64,000 bases of DNA from Amycolatopsis albispora (GTDB taxonomy: Bacteria > Actinomycetota > Actinomycetes > Mycobacteriales > Pseudonocardiaceae): NCBI RefSeq assembly GCF_003312875.1, contig NZ_CP015163.1, positions 8,866,001-8,930,000 on the forward strand, read 5' to 3'. The notes under the pieces are model-generated. The model was not told the origin of the DNA, made no database searches, and saw only the letters and a program-made list of their open reading frames with translations. The translations under genes and the position numbers were made by a program. Numbering within the stretch: the stretch's first letter is position 1; each line of letters opens with the position of its first letter. Positions 43,387 through 52,156 of the stretch are shown here, one piece after another.

Positions 43387-43968
43387 GTGCCGAAGCGAGT
43401 GGACCACGAGCAGCGACGCCGCGAGTTCGCCGCCGCGCTGGTGCGCTGCGCCCGGGAGCGCGGCCTGCACGCGACCGGGTTCCGCGAGGTCGCGGCCGAG
43501 GCCGGGGTCTCGCTGAACCTGGTGCAGTACTACTTCCCGACCAAGGAAGCGCTGCTGCGGGGCGGGCTGGTGTACGTGCGCGAGCGGATCACCGAACGGC
43601 TGCGCGAGCGGCTCGACGCGCTGCCCGGCGATCCCGAACGACGGGTGCGCGCGATCCTGGCGGAGCTGCTCCCGAACGACGAGGCGAGCACCGATCTGTA
43701 CTGCGTCCACGCCGCGTATGCCGCGCTCGCGCTGACCGATCCGCTGCTCGCCGCGCAGCCGCACGCCGCCGGTCCCGACGAACTGCACCCACTGCTGACC
43801 GAGCTGCTGGCGGCCGCCGGGCTGGCCGAAGCGCGGCTGGTCGCGACCAATCTGCTCGCGCTGGCCACCGGCCTGTCCGCCTACGTCGTCTCCGGTTACC
43901 ACTCGATCGAAACCGCGCGGGCCGCGTTGACCGCGCAGCTGGATCTGGTCTTCGGCCAGTCGAGTTGA
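43387..43968 (+). CDS. TetR-family regulator of MFS exporter
   Basis: TetR-type repressor of 193 residues from a GTG at 43387. The N-terminal HTH reads FREVAAEAGVSLNLVQYYFPTKEALL, and the C-terminal part is helical with a Leu/Ala-rich ligand pocket. The GTG sits 3 bp after the 26-bp operator. It most probably controls the divergent exporter and itself. Confidence 0.85.
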   Translation: MPKRVDHEQRRREFAAALVRCARERGLHATGFREVAAEAGVSLNLVQYYFPTKEALLRGGLVYVRERITERLRERLDALPGDPERRVRAILAELLPNDEASTDLYCVHAAYAALALTDPLLAAQPHAAGPDELHPLLTELLAAAGLAEARLVATNLLALATGLSAYVVSGYHSIETARAALTAQLDLVFGQSS

Positions 43969-44033
43969 CAGATGCCGCGTGCCGCCGCCTCGGCCAAGCT
44001 GGGGTCACCGGGCAAACGGACAAGGAGGCGGTC

Positions 44034-45395
44034 ATGCCGGAGAACGGCAAACCGAAGGGGCGGCTCCGGCGGCGACTCGGCTGGGTGGCGCTGGGATTTG
44101 TGCTGGTGGTGGCGCTGCTGATCGGGCTGGGCGCGTACGCGCTCGATCCCGGCGGTGATCCGCCCGATCCGGCGGGGCTGGGGGCGAACCCGCAGGTGGC
44201 GCCACCCGACGAGCAGACCATTCCGACGGTCAACGCGGCCAATGTGATCGGCTGGCCGGATGACAAGGCGCCGATCGCGCCGCCGGGGTTCACCGTCACC
44301 CGGTTCGCCGCCGGGCTGGACCACCCGCGCTGGCTGTACCAGCTGCCCAATGGTGACGTGCTGGCCGCCGAATCGGCGACGGCCCCGGCCGATTCGCTCT
44401 TCGGCTCGCTGTTCGACCTCATCCGCGGCAACGACGGCTCACGCAAGCAGAGCGCGAACCGGATCACCCTGCTGCGTGACGCCGACGGTGACGGCGTGGC
44501 CGAGTTCCGCACGCCGTTCCTGGAGAACCTGAGCCAGCCGTTCGGCATGGCACTGGCCGGCGGTTCGCTGTACGTGGGCAACACCGACAGCGTGTGGCGC
44601 TACCCGTACACCGAAGGCGAGACGCGGATCAGCGCGCCGGGGCAGAAGATCCTCGACCTGCCCGCGGGCGGGTACAACAATCACTGGACCCGCAACGTGG
44701 TGGCGGCACCGGACGGCTCGAAGCTGTACATCACCGTCGGTTCCGGCAGCAACATCGCCGAAAACGGGCTGGACAACGAGATCCGGCGCGCGATGGTGCT
44801 CGAGATCAATCCGGACGGCAGCGGGGAGCGGGTGCTCGCCTCGGGCATGCGCAATCCGAACGGCCTCGACTTCGAGCCGACCACGGGTACATTGTGGACG
44901 GTGGTGAACGAGCGCGACCTGCTCGGTGACGACGCGCCGCCGGACTACTTCACCCGCGTGCGCGACGGTGACTTCTACGGCTGGCCGTGGAGCTACTGGG
45001 GGCAGCGGGTGGACGAGCGGGTCGAGCCGCAACGGCCGGACCTGGTGGCGAAGTCGATCACCCCGGACTATTCGCTCGGTGCGCACACCGCCCCGCTGGG
45101 CCTGGCCTTCTACCGGGGCGAAGCCTTCCCGGAACGGTTCCGCGGCGGCGCGTTCATCGGTGAGCACGGTTCGTGGAACCGCGGTCACTCGGTGGGCTTC
45201 TCGGTCAACTTCGTGCCGTTCCGCGACGGCATGCCGAGCGGTCCGCCGGAGGACTTCCTCACCGGGTTCAAGCCGGACCCGGACAATGCGGACACCTACG
45301 GCCGCCCGGTCGGGGTGATCGGCACCCAGGCGGGGGACCTGCTGGTCGCGGACGACGCGGGGAACGTGGTGTGGCGGGTCTCCGCCAGCCACTAG
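44034..45395 (+). CDS. PQQ-type sugar (sorbosone-like) dehydrogenase
   Basis: Membrane-anchored beta-propeller of 453 residues in the soluble glucose/sorbosone dehydrogenase family. A basic N-terminus and one TM helix (WVALGFVLVVALLIGLGAYAL) tether it outside. Propeller motifs include GLDHPRWLYQLPNGDVLAAES, NNHWTRNVV, GMRNPNGLDF, ERDLLGDDAPPDYF and GEHGSWNRG, with conserved His and Arg for PQQ. AGGAGG precedes the ATG. No pqq biosynthesis genes are in the window. Confidence 0.82.
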   Translation: MPENGKPKGRLRRRLGWVALGFVLVVALLIGLGAYALDPGGDPPDPAGLGANPQVAPPDEQTIPTVNAANVIGWPDDKAPIAPPGFTVTRFAAGLDHPRWLYQLPNGDVLAAESATAPADSLFGSLFDLIRGNDGSRKQSANRITLLRDADGDGVAEFRTPFLENLSQPFGMALAGGSLYVGNTDSVWRYPYTEGETRISAPGQKILDLPAGGYNNHWTRNVVAAPDGSKLYITVGSGSNIAENGLDNEIRRAMVLEINPDGSGERVLASGMRNPNGLDFEPTTGTLWTVVNERDLLGDDAPPDYFTRVRDGDFYGWPWSYWGQRVDERVEPQRPDLVAKSITPDYSLGAHTAPLGLAFYRGEAFPERFRGGAFIGEHGSWNRGHSVGFSVNFVPFRDGMPSGPPEDFLTGFKPDPDNADTYGRPVGVIGTQAGDLLVADDAGNVVWRVSASH

Positions 45396-45396
45396 C

Positions 45397-46725
45397 ATGG
45401 CGGGCATGAACGCTGATTCCGGCCTGCTCGCGCCGGTGTGGGCGGGCACCGGGCTCGCGGACCTGGTGTCCGACGAAGCCTGGCTGCGCGCGATGCTCGA
45501 AGCGGAGGCCGCGCTCGCGCGCGCACAGGCGGAGCTGGGCGTGATCCCGCCGGCCGCCGCCGAGCGGATCACCGAATGCGTCCAGAAGGGACAGTTCGAC
45601 CTGGCCGCGGTCGCCGAGCAGGCCCGTGGCGCGGCGAATCCGGTGGTGGCGCTGGTCAAGCAGCTCACCGCGGCCGCCGGGCCGGAGGCCGCCGAGTACG
45701 TGCACCGCGGCGGCACCAGCCAGGACATCTTCGACTCCGCTTCGATGCTGGTGGCCAGGCGGGCGCTCGACGCGATCGACGCCGACCTGCGGCGCGCGGC
45801 CGGTTCGCTGGCCGGACTGGCTGCCGCGCACCGCGAAACGCCGATGGCCGGGCGCACGCTGACCCAGCACGCCGTGCCGATCTCGTTCGGGCTCAAGGCC
45901 GCCACCTGGTTGCAGCTGGTACTGGACGCGCTCGAGCGCGTCCGGGCCGTGGTGGTACCGGCGCAGCTCGGCGGGGCGGCGGGAACCCTTGCCTCGTATG
46001 AGGAATACGCGGGCCGGAAGCCGAACGGGCCGGAGCTGATGGAGGTGTTCGCGCGGCAGCTCGGGCTGGCCGTGCCGGTGCTGCCGTGGCACACCGCGCG
46101 CACACCGATCGCCGACCTCGGTGCCGCGCTGTCGTTCACCACGGGTGCGCTGGGCAAGCTGGCGGTGGACGTGCAAACGCTGTCCCGCACGGAAATCGGC
46201 GAGGTGACCGAACCGGCGGCCGAAGGACGCGGGGTGTCCTCGGCCATGCCGCAGAAGCGGAACCCGGTGCTGGCCACGCTGCTGCTCTCGGCGGCGAAGC
46301 AGGTACCGGCGAACGCGCTGGTGCTCGCGCAGAGCCTGGTCGCCGAGGACGAACGCGACGGCGGTGGCTGGCACGCGGAATGGCAGCCGCTGCGGGAATG
46401 CCTGCGGCTGACCGCCGGTGCCGCCCGCACCGCGGCCGAACTGACCGGCGGGCTGGAGGTCCACCCGGAACGCATGCGGGAGAACCTCGCGCTGACCGGC
46501 CGTGGCATCGTGTCCGAACGCCTGAACATCGCGCTGGCGGCGACCATGGGCAAGGCCGCGGCCAAGGACCTGCTGGCACGGTTGAACCGCGAAGGTTCGC
46601 TGGATGGCGCCGAGGAACTGAGCGGCCTGCCCGACCTCAGCGCACCGGAGGACTACCTCGGCGCGTCGTCCGCCTTGGTCGACCGCGTGCTCGCCCGAGC
46701 GGAGAAGGTCCTGCACCACAAGTAG
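45397..46725 (+). CDS. pcaB: 3-Carboxy-cis,cis-muconate cycloisomerase-like
   Basis: Fumarase/aspartase-superfamily enzyme of 442 residues. The signature SSAMPQKRNPV and HRGGTSQDIFDSA are clear, and the sequence resembles PcaB of the protocatechuate branch of the beta-ketoadipate pathway. The C-terminal LNREGSLDGAEELSGLPDLSAPEDYLGAS also fits. No other pca gene is adjacent, so a related lyase role is possible. It starts 1 bp after the PQQ dehydrogenase stop; the ATG at 45406 is an alternative. Confidence 0.8.
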   Translation: MAGMNADSGLLAPVWAGTGLADLVSDEAWLRAMLEAEAALARAQAELGVIPPAAAERITECVQKGQFDLAAVAEQARGAANPVVALVKQLTAAAGPEAAEYVHRGGTSQDIFDSASMLVARRALDAIDADLRRAAGSLAGLAAAHRETPMAGRTLTQHAVPISFGLKAATWLQLVLDALERVRAVVVPAQLGGAAGTLASYEEYAGRKPNGPELMEVFARQLGLAVPVLPWHTARTPIADLGAALSFTTGALGKLAVDVQTLSRTEIGEVTEPAAEGRGVSSAMPQKRNPVLATLLLSAAKQVPANALVLAQSLVAEDERDGGGWHAEWQPLRECLRLTAGAARTAAELTGGLEVHPERMRENLALTGRGIVSERLNIALAATMGKAAAKDLLARLNREGSLDGAEELSGLPDLSAPEDYLGASSALVDRVLARAEKVLHHK

Positions 46726-46737
46726 CCGGGCCGAGCG

Positions 46738-48225
46738 TCACCAGCCCAGCGCGCGGGCGCGGGCGGCGGGCAGTTCGGCCGGGTCGGTGAGCACCGCCGC
46801 CACGTACGCATCCGGGCGCAGCAGCCAGATTTCGCCGTCCCGCGCGCCGAGGGCCTCGCGCAGCGCCGGGGTGAATCGGAGGTGGGGCTCGGGCAGGTCG
46901 TCCGAGCTGAGCACCAGAAAGCCTTCCCTGGCCAGCTCACGCAACCGCCTGCCGTCGGCCGGAACATCCGGGACCAGCACACCGGGTCCCGGCGGCGGCA
47001 CGGAACCGCGGGCTGGCCGCCCAGCGAACGGGCGTGCCGGGTCCACAGTGGTCAGTGGGGAATCCGGGTACCAGAACGGTTCCGAGAGCCTGCCGGAGTT
47101 CACCTCGGCACGGGCGGCGGGGTCCGCCGAAGCGCGTTCCAGCACCGAAAGCCGGTGCCGCCGCTGCCCTTCATCGTGCGGCACCAGGAAGTCCATCGTC
47201 GCCGTGGTGATCTCCAGGTTCTCCAGCGCGGCGGCGTGCCGTTCGGTGTGGTACGACTCCAGCAGTCCAGGGCCGGACTGTCCACTGAGGACGTAGGTCA
47301 GCTTCCACGCGGCGTTCTCCGCGTCCGCCACCCCCGAGTTCAGCCCGCGCGCGCCGAACGGCGAGTACAGGTGCGCGCAGTCCCCGGCCAGCAGCACCCG
47401 GCCCACGCGCAGGCGGCTGGCCACCCGCGACTGGAACCGGTACACCGACTTCCAGACGATCTCGTACGGCCGGTCGCCGATGATCGCGCGGATGCGTTCG
47501 TCGAGCGAGTCGGTGGTGAGGTCGTAGTCCGCGGGCACCTGCCAGTCGATGCGGAAGGTGGCGCCGGGGCACGGGTGGATCAGCACCTGCCGCCCGGGGT
47601 TCCAGGCCGGATCGAAGTAGAACCGCCGTTCGTGTGCCCAGCCGGGCAGCTCGGCGCGGATGTCGCAGATCAGGAACCGGTCGTCGTAGGACCGCCCGGC
47701 GAAGTCGACGCCCAGCGCGGCGCGGAGGTCGGCGCTCCGCGCCCCGGTGCAGGCGACCGCGTAGTCCGCGCGCACCTCCAGCCCCGAGGCGCAGCCGATC
47801 GTCACGCCGTGCTCGTCCTGCTCGATCCGGTCGACGTGGTGACCCCAGCGTGCCCCGATCAGCGGTTCCGCGGCGATCTGCTCGTCGAGCAGTTGCTCCG
47901 TCCGTGCCTGGGAGATATTCACGAACGGCGGAAACGGCGACGATCCGTGATCGGGCAGCGTGTAGGAGAACAGCTCCTGGTCGCGGTAGAACGTCCGCGC
48001 GGTGGTCCAGGTGACGCCTTCCGCGGCGATGCGCCTGCCCGGCCCGGCGAAGTCCCACACGTCGAGCACGTCCCGCTGCTGGCAGATCGAGCGCGACCCG
48101 CTGAGATCGCGGTGCGGCCGGGAGTCCAGCAGCAGCGAGGGCACGCCGCGGCGGGCGAGCAGCAGCGCGGTGGTCTGGCCGACGGGCCCGTTGCCGAGCA
48201 CCGCGACCGGCGTCCTGGCGGTCAT
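46738..48225 (-). CDS. FAD-dependent aromatic monooxygenase
   Basis: Class A flavin monooxygenase of the PheA/TfdB/MhpA type, 495 residues, hydroxylating a phenolic compound with NAD(P)H and oxygen. The motifs are VAVLGNGPVGQTTALLLARRG (FAD), SRSICQQRDVLDVW, an internal ACTGARSADLR, and RVLLAGDCAHLYSPFGARGLNSGVADAENAAWKL (second FAD site). The C-terminal thioredoxin-like domain is present but short. It joins a metallo-hydrolase gene by ATGA, so the two probably act in sequence. Confidence 0.88.
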   Translation of the reverse strand: MTARTPVAVLGNGPVGQTTALLLARRGVPSLLLDSRPHRDLSGSRSICQQRDVLDVWDFAGPGRRIAAEGVTWTTARTFYRDQELFSYTLPDHGSSPFPPFVNISQARTEQLLDEQIAAEPLIGARWGHHVDRIEQDEHGVTIGCASGLEVRADYAVACTGARSADLRAALGVDFAGRSYDDRFLICDIRAELPGWAHERRFYFDPAWNPGRQVLIHPCPGATFRIDWQVPADYDLTTDSLDERIRAIIGDRPYEIVWKSVYRFQSRVASRLRVGRVLLAGDCAHLYSPFGARGLNSGVADAENAAWKLTYVLSGQSGPGLLESYHTERHAAALENLEITTATMDFLVPHDEGQRRHRLSVLERASADPAARAEVNSGRLSEPFWYPDSPLTTVDPARPFAGRPARGSVPPPGPGVLVPDVPADGRRLRELAREGFLVLSSDDLPEPHLRFTPALREALGARDGEIWLLRPDAYVAAVLTDPAELPAARARALGW

Positions 48226-49184
48226 CCCTGCAACTGTGCCCAGACCTCACGATCCCGTTCGGCCGTCCAGATCACCGGGCGCTCGATGCCGGACAGCTCG
48301 TCCCACAGTCGTGACACGTCGAACGGCAGGCAGTGCTCGAAGATCGGCCAGTGGCCGTAGTCGTCCACCAGCGCCGCGTGCGTGGCGTCGAAAGCTTCCT
48401 TGAGCGTGCCGCCACGCTCCCGCACGGCACCGACCTCGCGGATCATCACCTCCAGGAAACCGCGCGTCTGCTCGATCGCCGCGTCGACCGCCTCGCGACC
48501 CCGGCTCACCCCGCCGCGCCCGCCGATCAGCACCTCGGCTTCGAACGCCCGCACCTGGTCCAAAGTGGACGACGACCAGTCGTGGTGGAAGGCGTCGCCG
48601 GTGTACAGCGCGGCCTCGGCCTCGACCAGGTCACCGGCGTAGAGAATGCGCTGCCGGGGCAGCCAGGCGACCAGGTCGCCTTCGGTGTGCCCGCGCCCGC
48701 AGTAGTGCAGCTCGAGATCACCGCGCTCACCGCCGAGATCGATGGTCAGCCGGTCGGAGAAGGTCAGCGTGGGCCAGGTCAGGCCCGGCACCGAAGCGGC
48801 GCCCTTGGCCAGGCGCGGCATCCGGCCGAACTCGCTCTTCCAGTCGGCGAGCCCGCGTTCGGCGATCAGCGCGCGGGTGTTCTCGTGGGCCACGATCACG
48901 TCGGCGTCGAACGCCGAAGCGCCCAGCACGCGGACCGCGTGGTAGTGGGAAAGCACCAGGTAGCGCACGGGTTTGCCGGTGTGCTGGCGCAGCAGCTCCA
49001 GCCATTCGCGGGCGGCGACCGGGGTGGCGAGAGCCTCGAAGCAGACCAGGAAGTCCTCGCCCTCGATCGCCCCGATGTTCGGATCGCCCTCGGCGGTCAG
49101 CGCGTAGACGCCGTCGCCGAGCACCTCCAGGGTGCGCTGCTTCTCTTCCAGGTCGGCCGAGGATGCGAACGCCTTCTTTGTCAT
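48222..49184 (-). CDS. MBL-fold hydrolase with altered zinc motif
   Basis: Metallo-beta-lactamase-fold protein of 320 residues. The fold is clear (VLSHYHAVRVLGASAF, LHYCGRGHTEGDLVAWLP, ILYAGDLVE), but the usual HxHxDH reads HYHAVR, so the Asp and third His of the metal site are missing. RGHTEGD and AGD are intact, so one metal might remain. It lies between a PGPGW membrane protein and an aromatic monooxygenase in an operon with ATGA overlaps, suggesting ester or lactone hydrolysis in an aromatic pathway. Confidence 0.77.
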   Translation of the reverse strand: MTKKAFASSADLEEKQRTLEVLGDGVYALTAEGDPNIGAIEGEDFLVCFEALATPVAAREWLELLRQHTGKPVRYLVLSHYHAVRVLGASAFDADVIVAHENTRALIAERGLADWKSEFGRMPRLAKGAASVPGLTWPTLTFSDRLTIDLGGERGDLELHYCGRGHTEGDLVAWLPRQRILYAGDLVEAEAALYTGDAFHHDWSSSTLDQVRAFEAEVLIGGRGGVSRGREAVDAAIEQTRGFLEVMIREVGAVRERGGTLKEAFDATHAALVDDYGHWPIFEHCLPFDVSRLWDELSGIERPVIWTAERDREVWAQLQG

Positions 49185-49579
49185 GTCCCCGATGCTAGGC
49201 CGCGCCGGGCCCTTACTCGCCGGTAGCTGTAACCGAGCAGGACCAGCAGCACGATGCCGGACAGGATCAGGCTGGTGCCGGTGCTCCACCCGGCCAGCGG
49301 CAGGCCGGGCACCAGTCCCCACACCACGCCGGCGGCGATCAGCGCCAGCCCGGCCAGCACCGAACCGGTGATCCGCAGCGGGGAGGACACGCTGTCCTCG
49401 GCGGCCTTCATCGCGCGGTCCCGCACCGGATCGACGTAGCGCTCCAGCTTCGGGAACTCCGAGGCGAGGATGAGCAGTCCGGCCAGCACCAGCAGGAGCC
49501 CGGGGCCGGGCAGCACCAGCAGCACGATGCCGATGGCCAGGATCAGCACTCCCGCCACGGTCAGCAGTATGCGCTTCAT
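49181..49579 (-). CDS. PGPGW-type small membrane protein
   Basis: Membrane protein of 132 residues. Two N-terminal hydrophobic segments flank LPGPGLLLVLAG, the PGPG motif of an actinobacterial family of unknown function, and two more helices follow (GSVLAGLALIAAGVVWGLV and SLILSGIVLLVLLGY). It overlaps the MBL gene by ATGA. The role is unknown. Confidence 0.75.
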   Translation of the reverse strand: MKRILLTVAGVLILAIGIVLLVLPGPGLLLVLAGLLILASEFPKLERYVDPVRDRAMKAAEDSVSSPLRITGSVLAGLALIAAGVVWGLVPGLPLAGWSTGTSLILSGIVLLVLLGYSYRRVRARRGLASGT

Positions 49580-49588
49580 CCACCCAAG

Positions 49589-50386
49589 TTAACCGAGCGT
49601 GGCGGACTCGGCCGGGCGAGCGGCGTACTCGGTGAACGAGCCGTCCACGGTGAACCCGAGCCGCCGGTAGACCGGTTCACCCTCGGGGGAGGCCTGGAGC
49701 ACGATCGCCGGGAAGCCCGCGTCGACGGCGGTGCGCATGGTCGCCAGCGTCATCGCGCCGCCGAAGCCGCGCCGCCGGTGGCTCGCGAGCGTGCTGATGT
49801 TGTAGATCCCGGCGACCCCGGCGTGCAGGAAGACCTCGCCGGTGCACACGGGCACGCCGTCGGCGTACCCGACCAGGTAGCGCGCCGGGCAGCCGGGAGC
49901 CAGCGCGAGCGCGGCCGTGCTGGCCACGAACTCCACCACGGTCGCCGCCGGCGGATCCCAGTTGGCCGCCAGCACCCGCGCGTAGTCAGCCAGCTCGGCG
50001 GCCGTCCGTGCCAGGCGGATGTCCAAGCCGGGATGCGGTTCCCGCGGTAGCGGACCGTCCACAATGGTGGACATCGCGGCCTCGGTCTCCGCCGCGGGCA
50101 GCCCGGCCGCGGCGAGCCGGGCGGGCAGGTCCCGCGGTCCGGACGCGGGACCTGCCCACCAGGAAAACGGGCGCGGGCCGAGGCCACGCAGCGTTTCCGC
50201 GATCCGCCGGTCCGCGTTCCGCTCGGTGAACCGGGCGGCGGCGATGATGTTGAACGTGTCGTCGTCGAGCCCGCTGTCGGAGACGACCACATCACCGGGT
50301 TCGCGCACGGTCATGCCCGCCGTGCCGCGGTGCAGGTGGCAGGCGTGCTCGGCGAGATTCGCTTCGGCGGCTTCAGCGAGGTTCAC
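49589..50386 (-). CDS. GNAT-family N-acetyltransferase
   Basis: Acetyltransferase of 265 residues. The C-terminal GNAT domain has [25 protein letters not shown], the acetyl-CoA pyrophosphate loop, and [21 protein letters not shown]. The N-terminal 110 residues form a second, degenerate half. The GTG at 50386 overlaps the stop of the upstream PLP-enzyme gene (GTGA), so they are translated together. The acceptor is unknown. Confidence 0.8.
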   Translation of the reverse strand: MNLAEAAEANLAEHACHLHRGTAGMTVREPGDVVVSDSGLDDDTFNIIAAARFTERNADRRIAETLRGLGPRPFSWWAGPASGPRDLPARLAAAGLPAAETEAAMSTIVDGPLPREPHPGLDIRLARTAAELADYARVLAANWDPPAATVVEFVASTAALALAPGCPARYLVGYADGVPVCTGEVFLHAGVAGIYNISTLASHRRRGFGGAMTLATMRTAVDAGFPAIVLQASPEGEPVYRRLGFTVDGSFTEYAARPAESATLG

Positions 50387-51540
50387 GCCGTCGATGATCC
50401 CCCAAGTGCCTGATCGAGGTCCGCCCACAGGTCCTCGACGTCTTCGAGACCGACCGAGATCCGCAGCAGCTGCTCGCTGATGCCGCCGTCGGCGCGGTCG
50501 GCCGGGTCCATGATGTGGTGGCTCAGCGAACCGGGGTGCTGGATCAGGCTGTCCACGCTGCCGAGGCTGACCGCCGGCGTGAACAGCCGGACGGCCCCGA
50601 TCACCGCGTGCGGATCGCCGTGCACCTCGACCGCGAGCATCGGGCCGCCGCCGGTCATCTGCTTCTCCGGGCGGTGCTCGTTGCGGCCGGGGTAGTGCAC
50701 CTTGGCGACCCGCGGGTGCTCGGACAGGCGCGCGGCCAGCTCGGCGGCCGTTTCGGACGCGGCCCGCATGCGCAGCGGCAGCGTGGAAAGCCCGCGCAGC
50801 AGCAGGTATCCGGCCAGCGGGTGCAGCGTCGCGCCGGTGAGGAAGCGCAGCTGACGCAGCTTGCGCGCGTACTCCTCGTCGCAGGCGACCACACCACCGA
50901 GCACGTCACCGTGGCCGCCGAGGAACTTGGTCGCGCTGTGCAGCACGATCCGCGCGCCGTGCTCGGCCGGGCGCTGCAGGGCGGGAGTGGCGAAGGTGTT
51001 GTCGGCGAGCAGCGGCACCGGGCCGCAGGCGTCGGACAGGCGGCGCAGGTTCGTCTCGGACAACGTCGGGTTCGCCGGGGTCTCCACGATGACCAGCCCG
51101 GTGTCGTCGCGGATCGCGCCGGCCACCTCGTCCGGCCTGGCGAAGGTGACTTCGTTGCCCAGCAGGCCGGAGGCGATCAGGTGGTCGCTGCTGCCGTACA
51201 GCGGCCGGACCGCCACCACGTGCGGTTTGCCTGCCGAGACCCCGGCGAGCAGGCACGCCGACAGCCCGGCCATGCCGCTGGCGAAGGCGACCGCGGCCTC
51301 GCAGCCCTCCAGTTCGGCCATCGCCGTTTCGAACCGGGCCACGGTCGGATTGCCGACGCGGGCGTACACCGGCGGGCCGTCCACCTGCGCGCCGGTGCAG
51401 AGCACGTCGAGCCGGTCGGCTTCGGTCCGGCTGTCGCGCGAGGGGTAGGTGGTGGACAGGTCCAGCGGGACCGCGTGCACGCCCAGTTCCACGAGGTCGT
51501 CGCGGCCGGCGTGCACGGCACGGGTGTTCAGTGTGGTCAT
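50383..51540 (-). CDS. Cys/Met metabolism PLP enzyme
   Basis: Trans-sulfuration-type PLP enzyme of 385 residues (cystathionine gamma-synthase/lyase or methionine gamma-lyase). It has [50 protein letters not shown], and the PLP lysine in [17 protein letters not shown]. The active-site details do not decide between synthase and lyase. It is divergent from an Lrp/AsnC regulator, which is common for amino-acid lyases. Overlaps the GNAT gene by GTGA. Confidence 0.87.
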   Translation of the reverse strand: MTTLNTRAVHAGRDDLVELGVHAVPLDLSTTYPSRDSRTEADRLDVLCTGAQVDGPPVYARVGNPTVARFETAMAELEGCEAAVAFASGMAGLSACLLAGVSAGKPHVVAVRPLYGSSDHLIASGLLGNEVTFARPDEVAGAIRDDTGLVIVETPANPTLSETNLRRLSDACGPVPLLADNTFATPALQRPAEHGARIVLHSATKFLGGHGDVLGGVVACDEEYARKLRQLRFLTGATLHPLAGYLLLRGLSTLPLRMRAASETAAELAARLSEHPRVAKVHYPGRNEHRPEKQMTGGGPMLAVEVHGDPHAVIGAVRLFTPAVSLGSVDSLIQHPGSLSHHIMDPADRADGGISEQLLRISVGLEDVEDLWADLDQALGGSSTA

Positions 51541-51602
51541 GCGCCGAACCTGGCAGGCGAGCCGGGACACGGCCACGAGGTCCGGACTATGTTCGGCGCA
51601 TG
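51538..51602. promoter_or_regulatory. Inverted repeat holding both start codons
   Basis: GTTCGGCGCATG occurs at 51591-51602 and inverted at 51538-51549, exact over 12 bp. Each copy ends with the ATG of one of the two divergent genes, and neither gene has a ribosome site. The arrangement could be an Lrp site pair, a symmetric promoter, or both. Confidence 0.7.
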
Positions 51603-52091
51603 ACGGAGAATGTGCGCCTGGATTCGGTGGACGCCGAGATCCTGCGGCGCTTGCAGAACGACGGCCGGATGGCCAACAAGGAGCTGGCGGCGGCGGTCGG
51701 CATCGCGCCGTCGACCTGCCTGGACCGCGTGGCGCGGCTGCGGCGGGCCGGCGCGATCACCGGGTACACCGCGCAGGTCGATCCCGCGGCGATCGGCCGT
51801 CCGATCGAGGCGCTGCTCGCGGTGCAGGTCCAGCCGCACGCGCGCCCGCTGGTCGACCCGTTCGTCACGCACGTGCTCGGCCTGCCGGAGACCAGGGCGG
51901 TGCACCACGTGACCGGGCCCGACGACTTCATCGTGCACGTGGCCTGCGGCAGCAGCCAGGACCTGCAGCGGCTGGTGCTCGACGAGTTCACCGCCCGGCC
52001 GGAGGTGGCCAGGCTGCAGACGCACCTGATCTTCTCCACCTGGCCGGGCGGGCCGCTCACCCCGTACCGCACCACAAAGGACACTCATTGA
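51600..52091 (+). CDS. Lrp/AsnC-family regulator
   Basis: Lrp/AsnC regulator of 163 residues. The HTH is ILRRLQNDGRMANKELAAAVGIAPSTCLDRVARL, and the C-terminal RAM domain (VHHVTGPDDFIVHVACGSSQDL) binds an amino acid effector. Start ATG 51600. It faces the divergent trans-sulfuration enzyme, which it probably regulates in response to a sulfur or branched amino acid. Confidence 0.9.
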   Translation: MTENVRLDSVDAEILRRLQNDGRMANKELAAAVGIAPSTCLDRVARLRRAGAITGYTAQVDPAAIGRPIEALLAVQVQPHARPLVDPFVTHVLGLPETRAVHHVTGPDDFIVHVACGSSQDLQRLVLDEFTARPEVARLQTHLIFSTWPGGPLTPYRTTKDTH

Positions 52092-52156
52092 CATGTGACC
52101 AAATGGTCACGTATCTTTCGCGGTGCCGCACTGGTCGCTGGAATGGAGACACCGTG

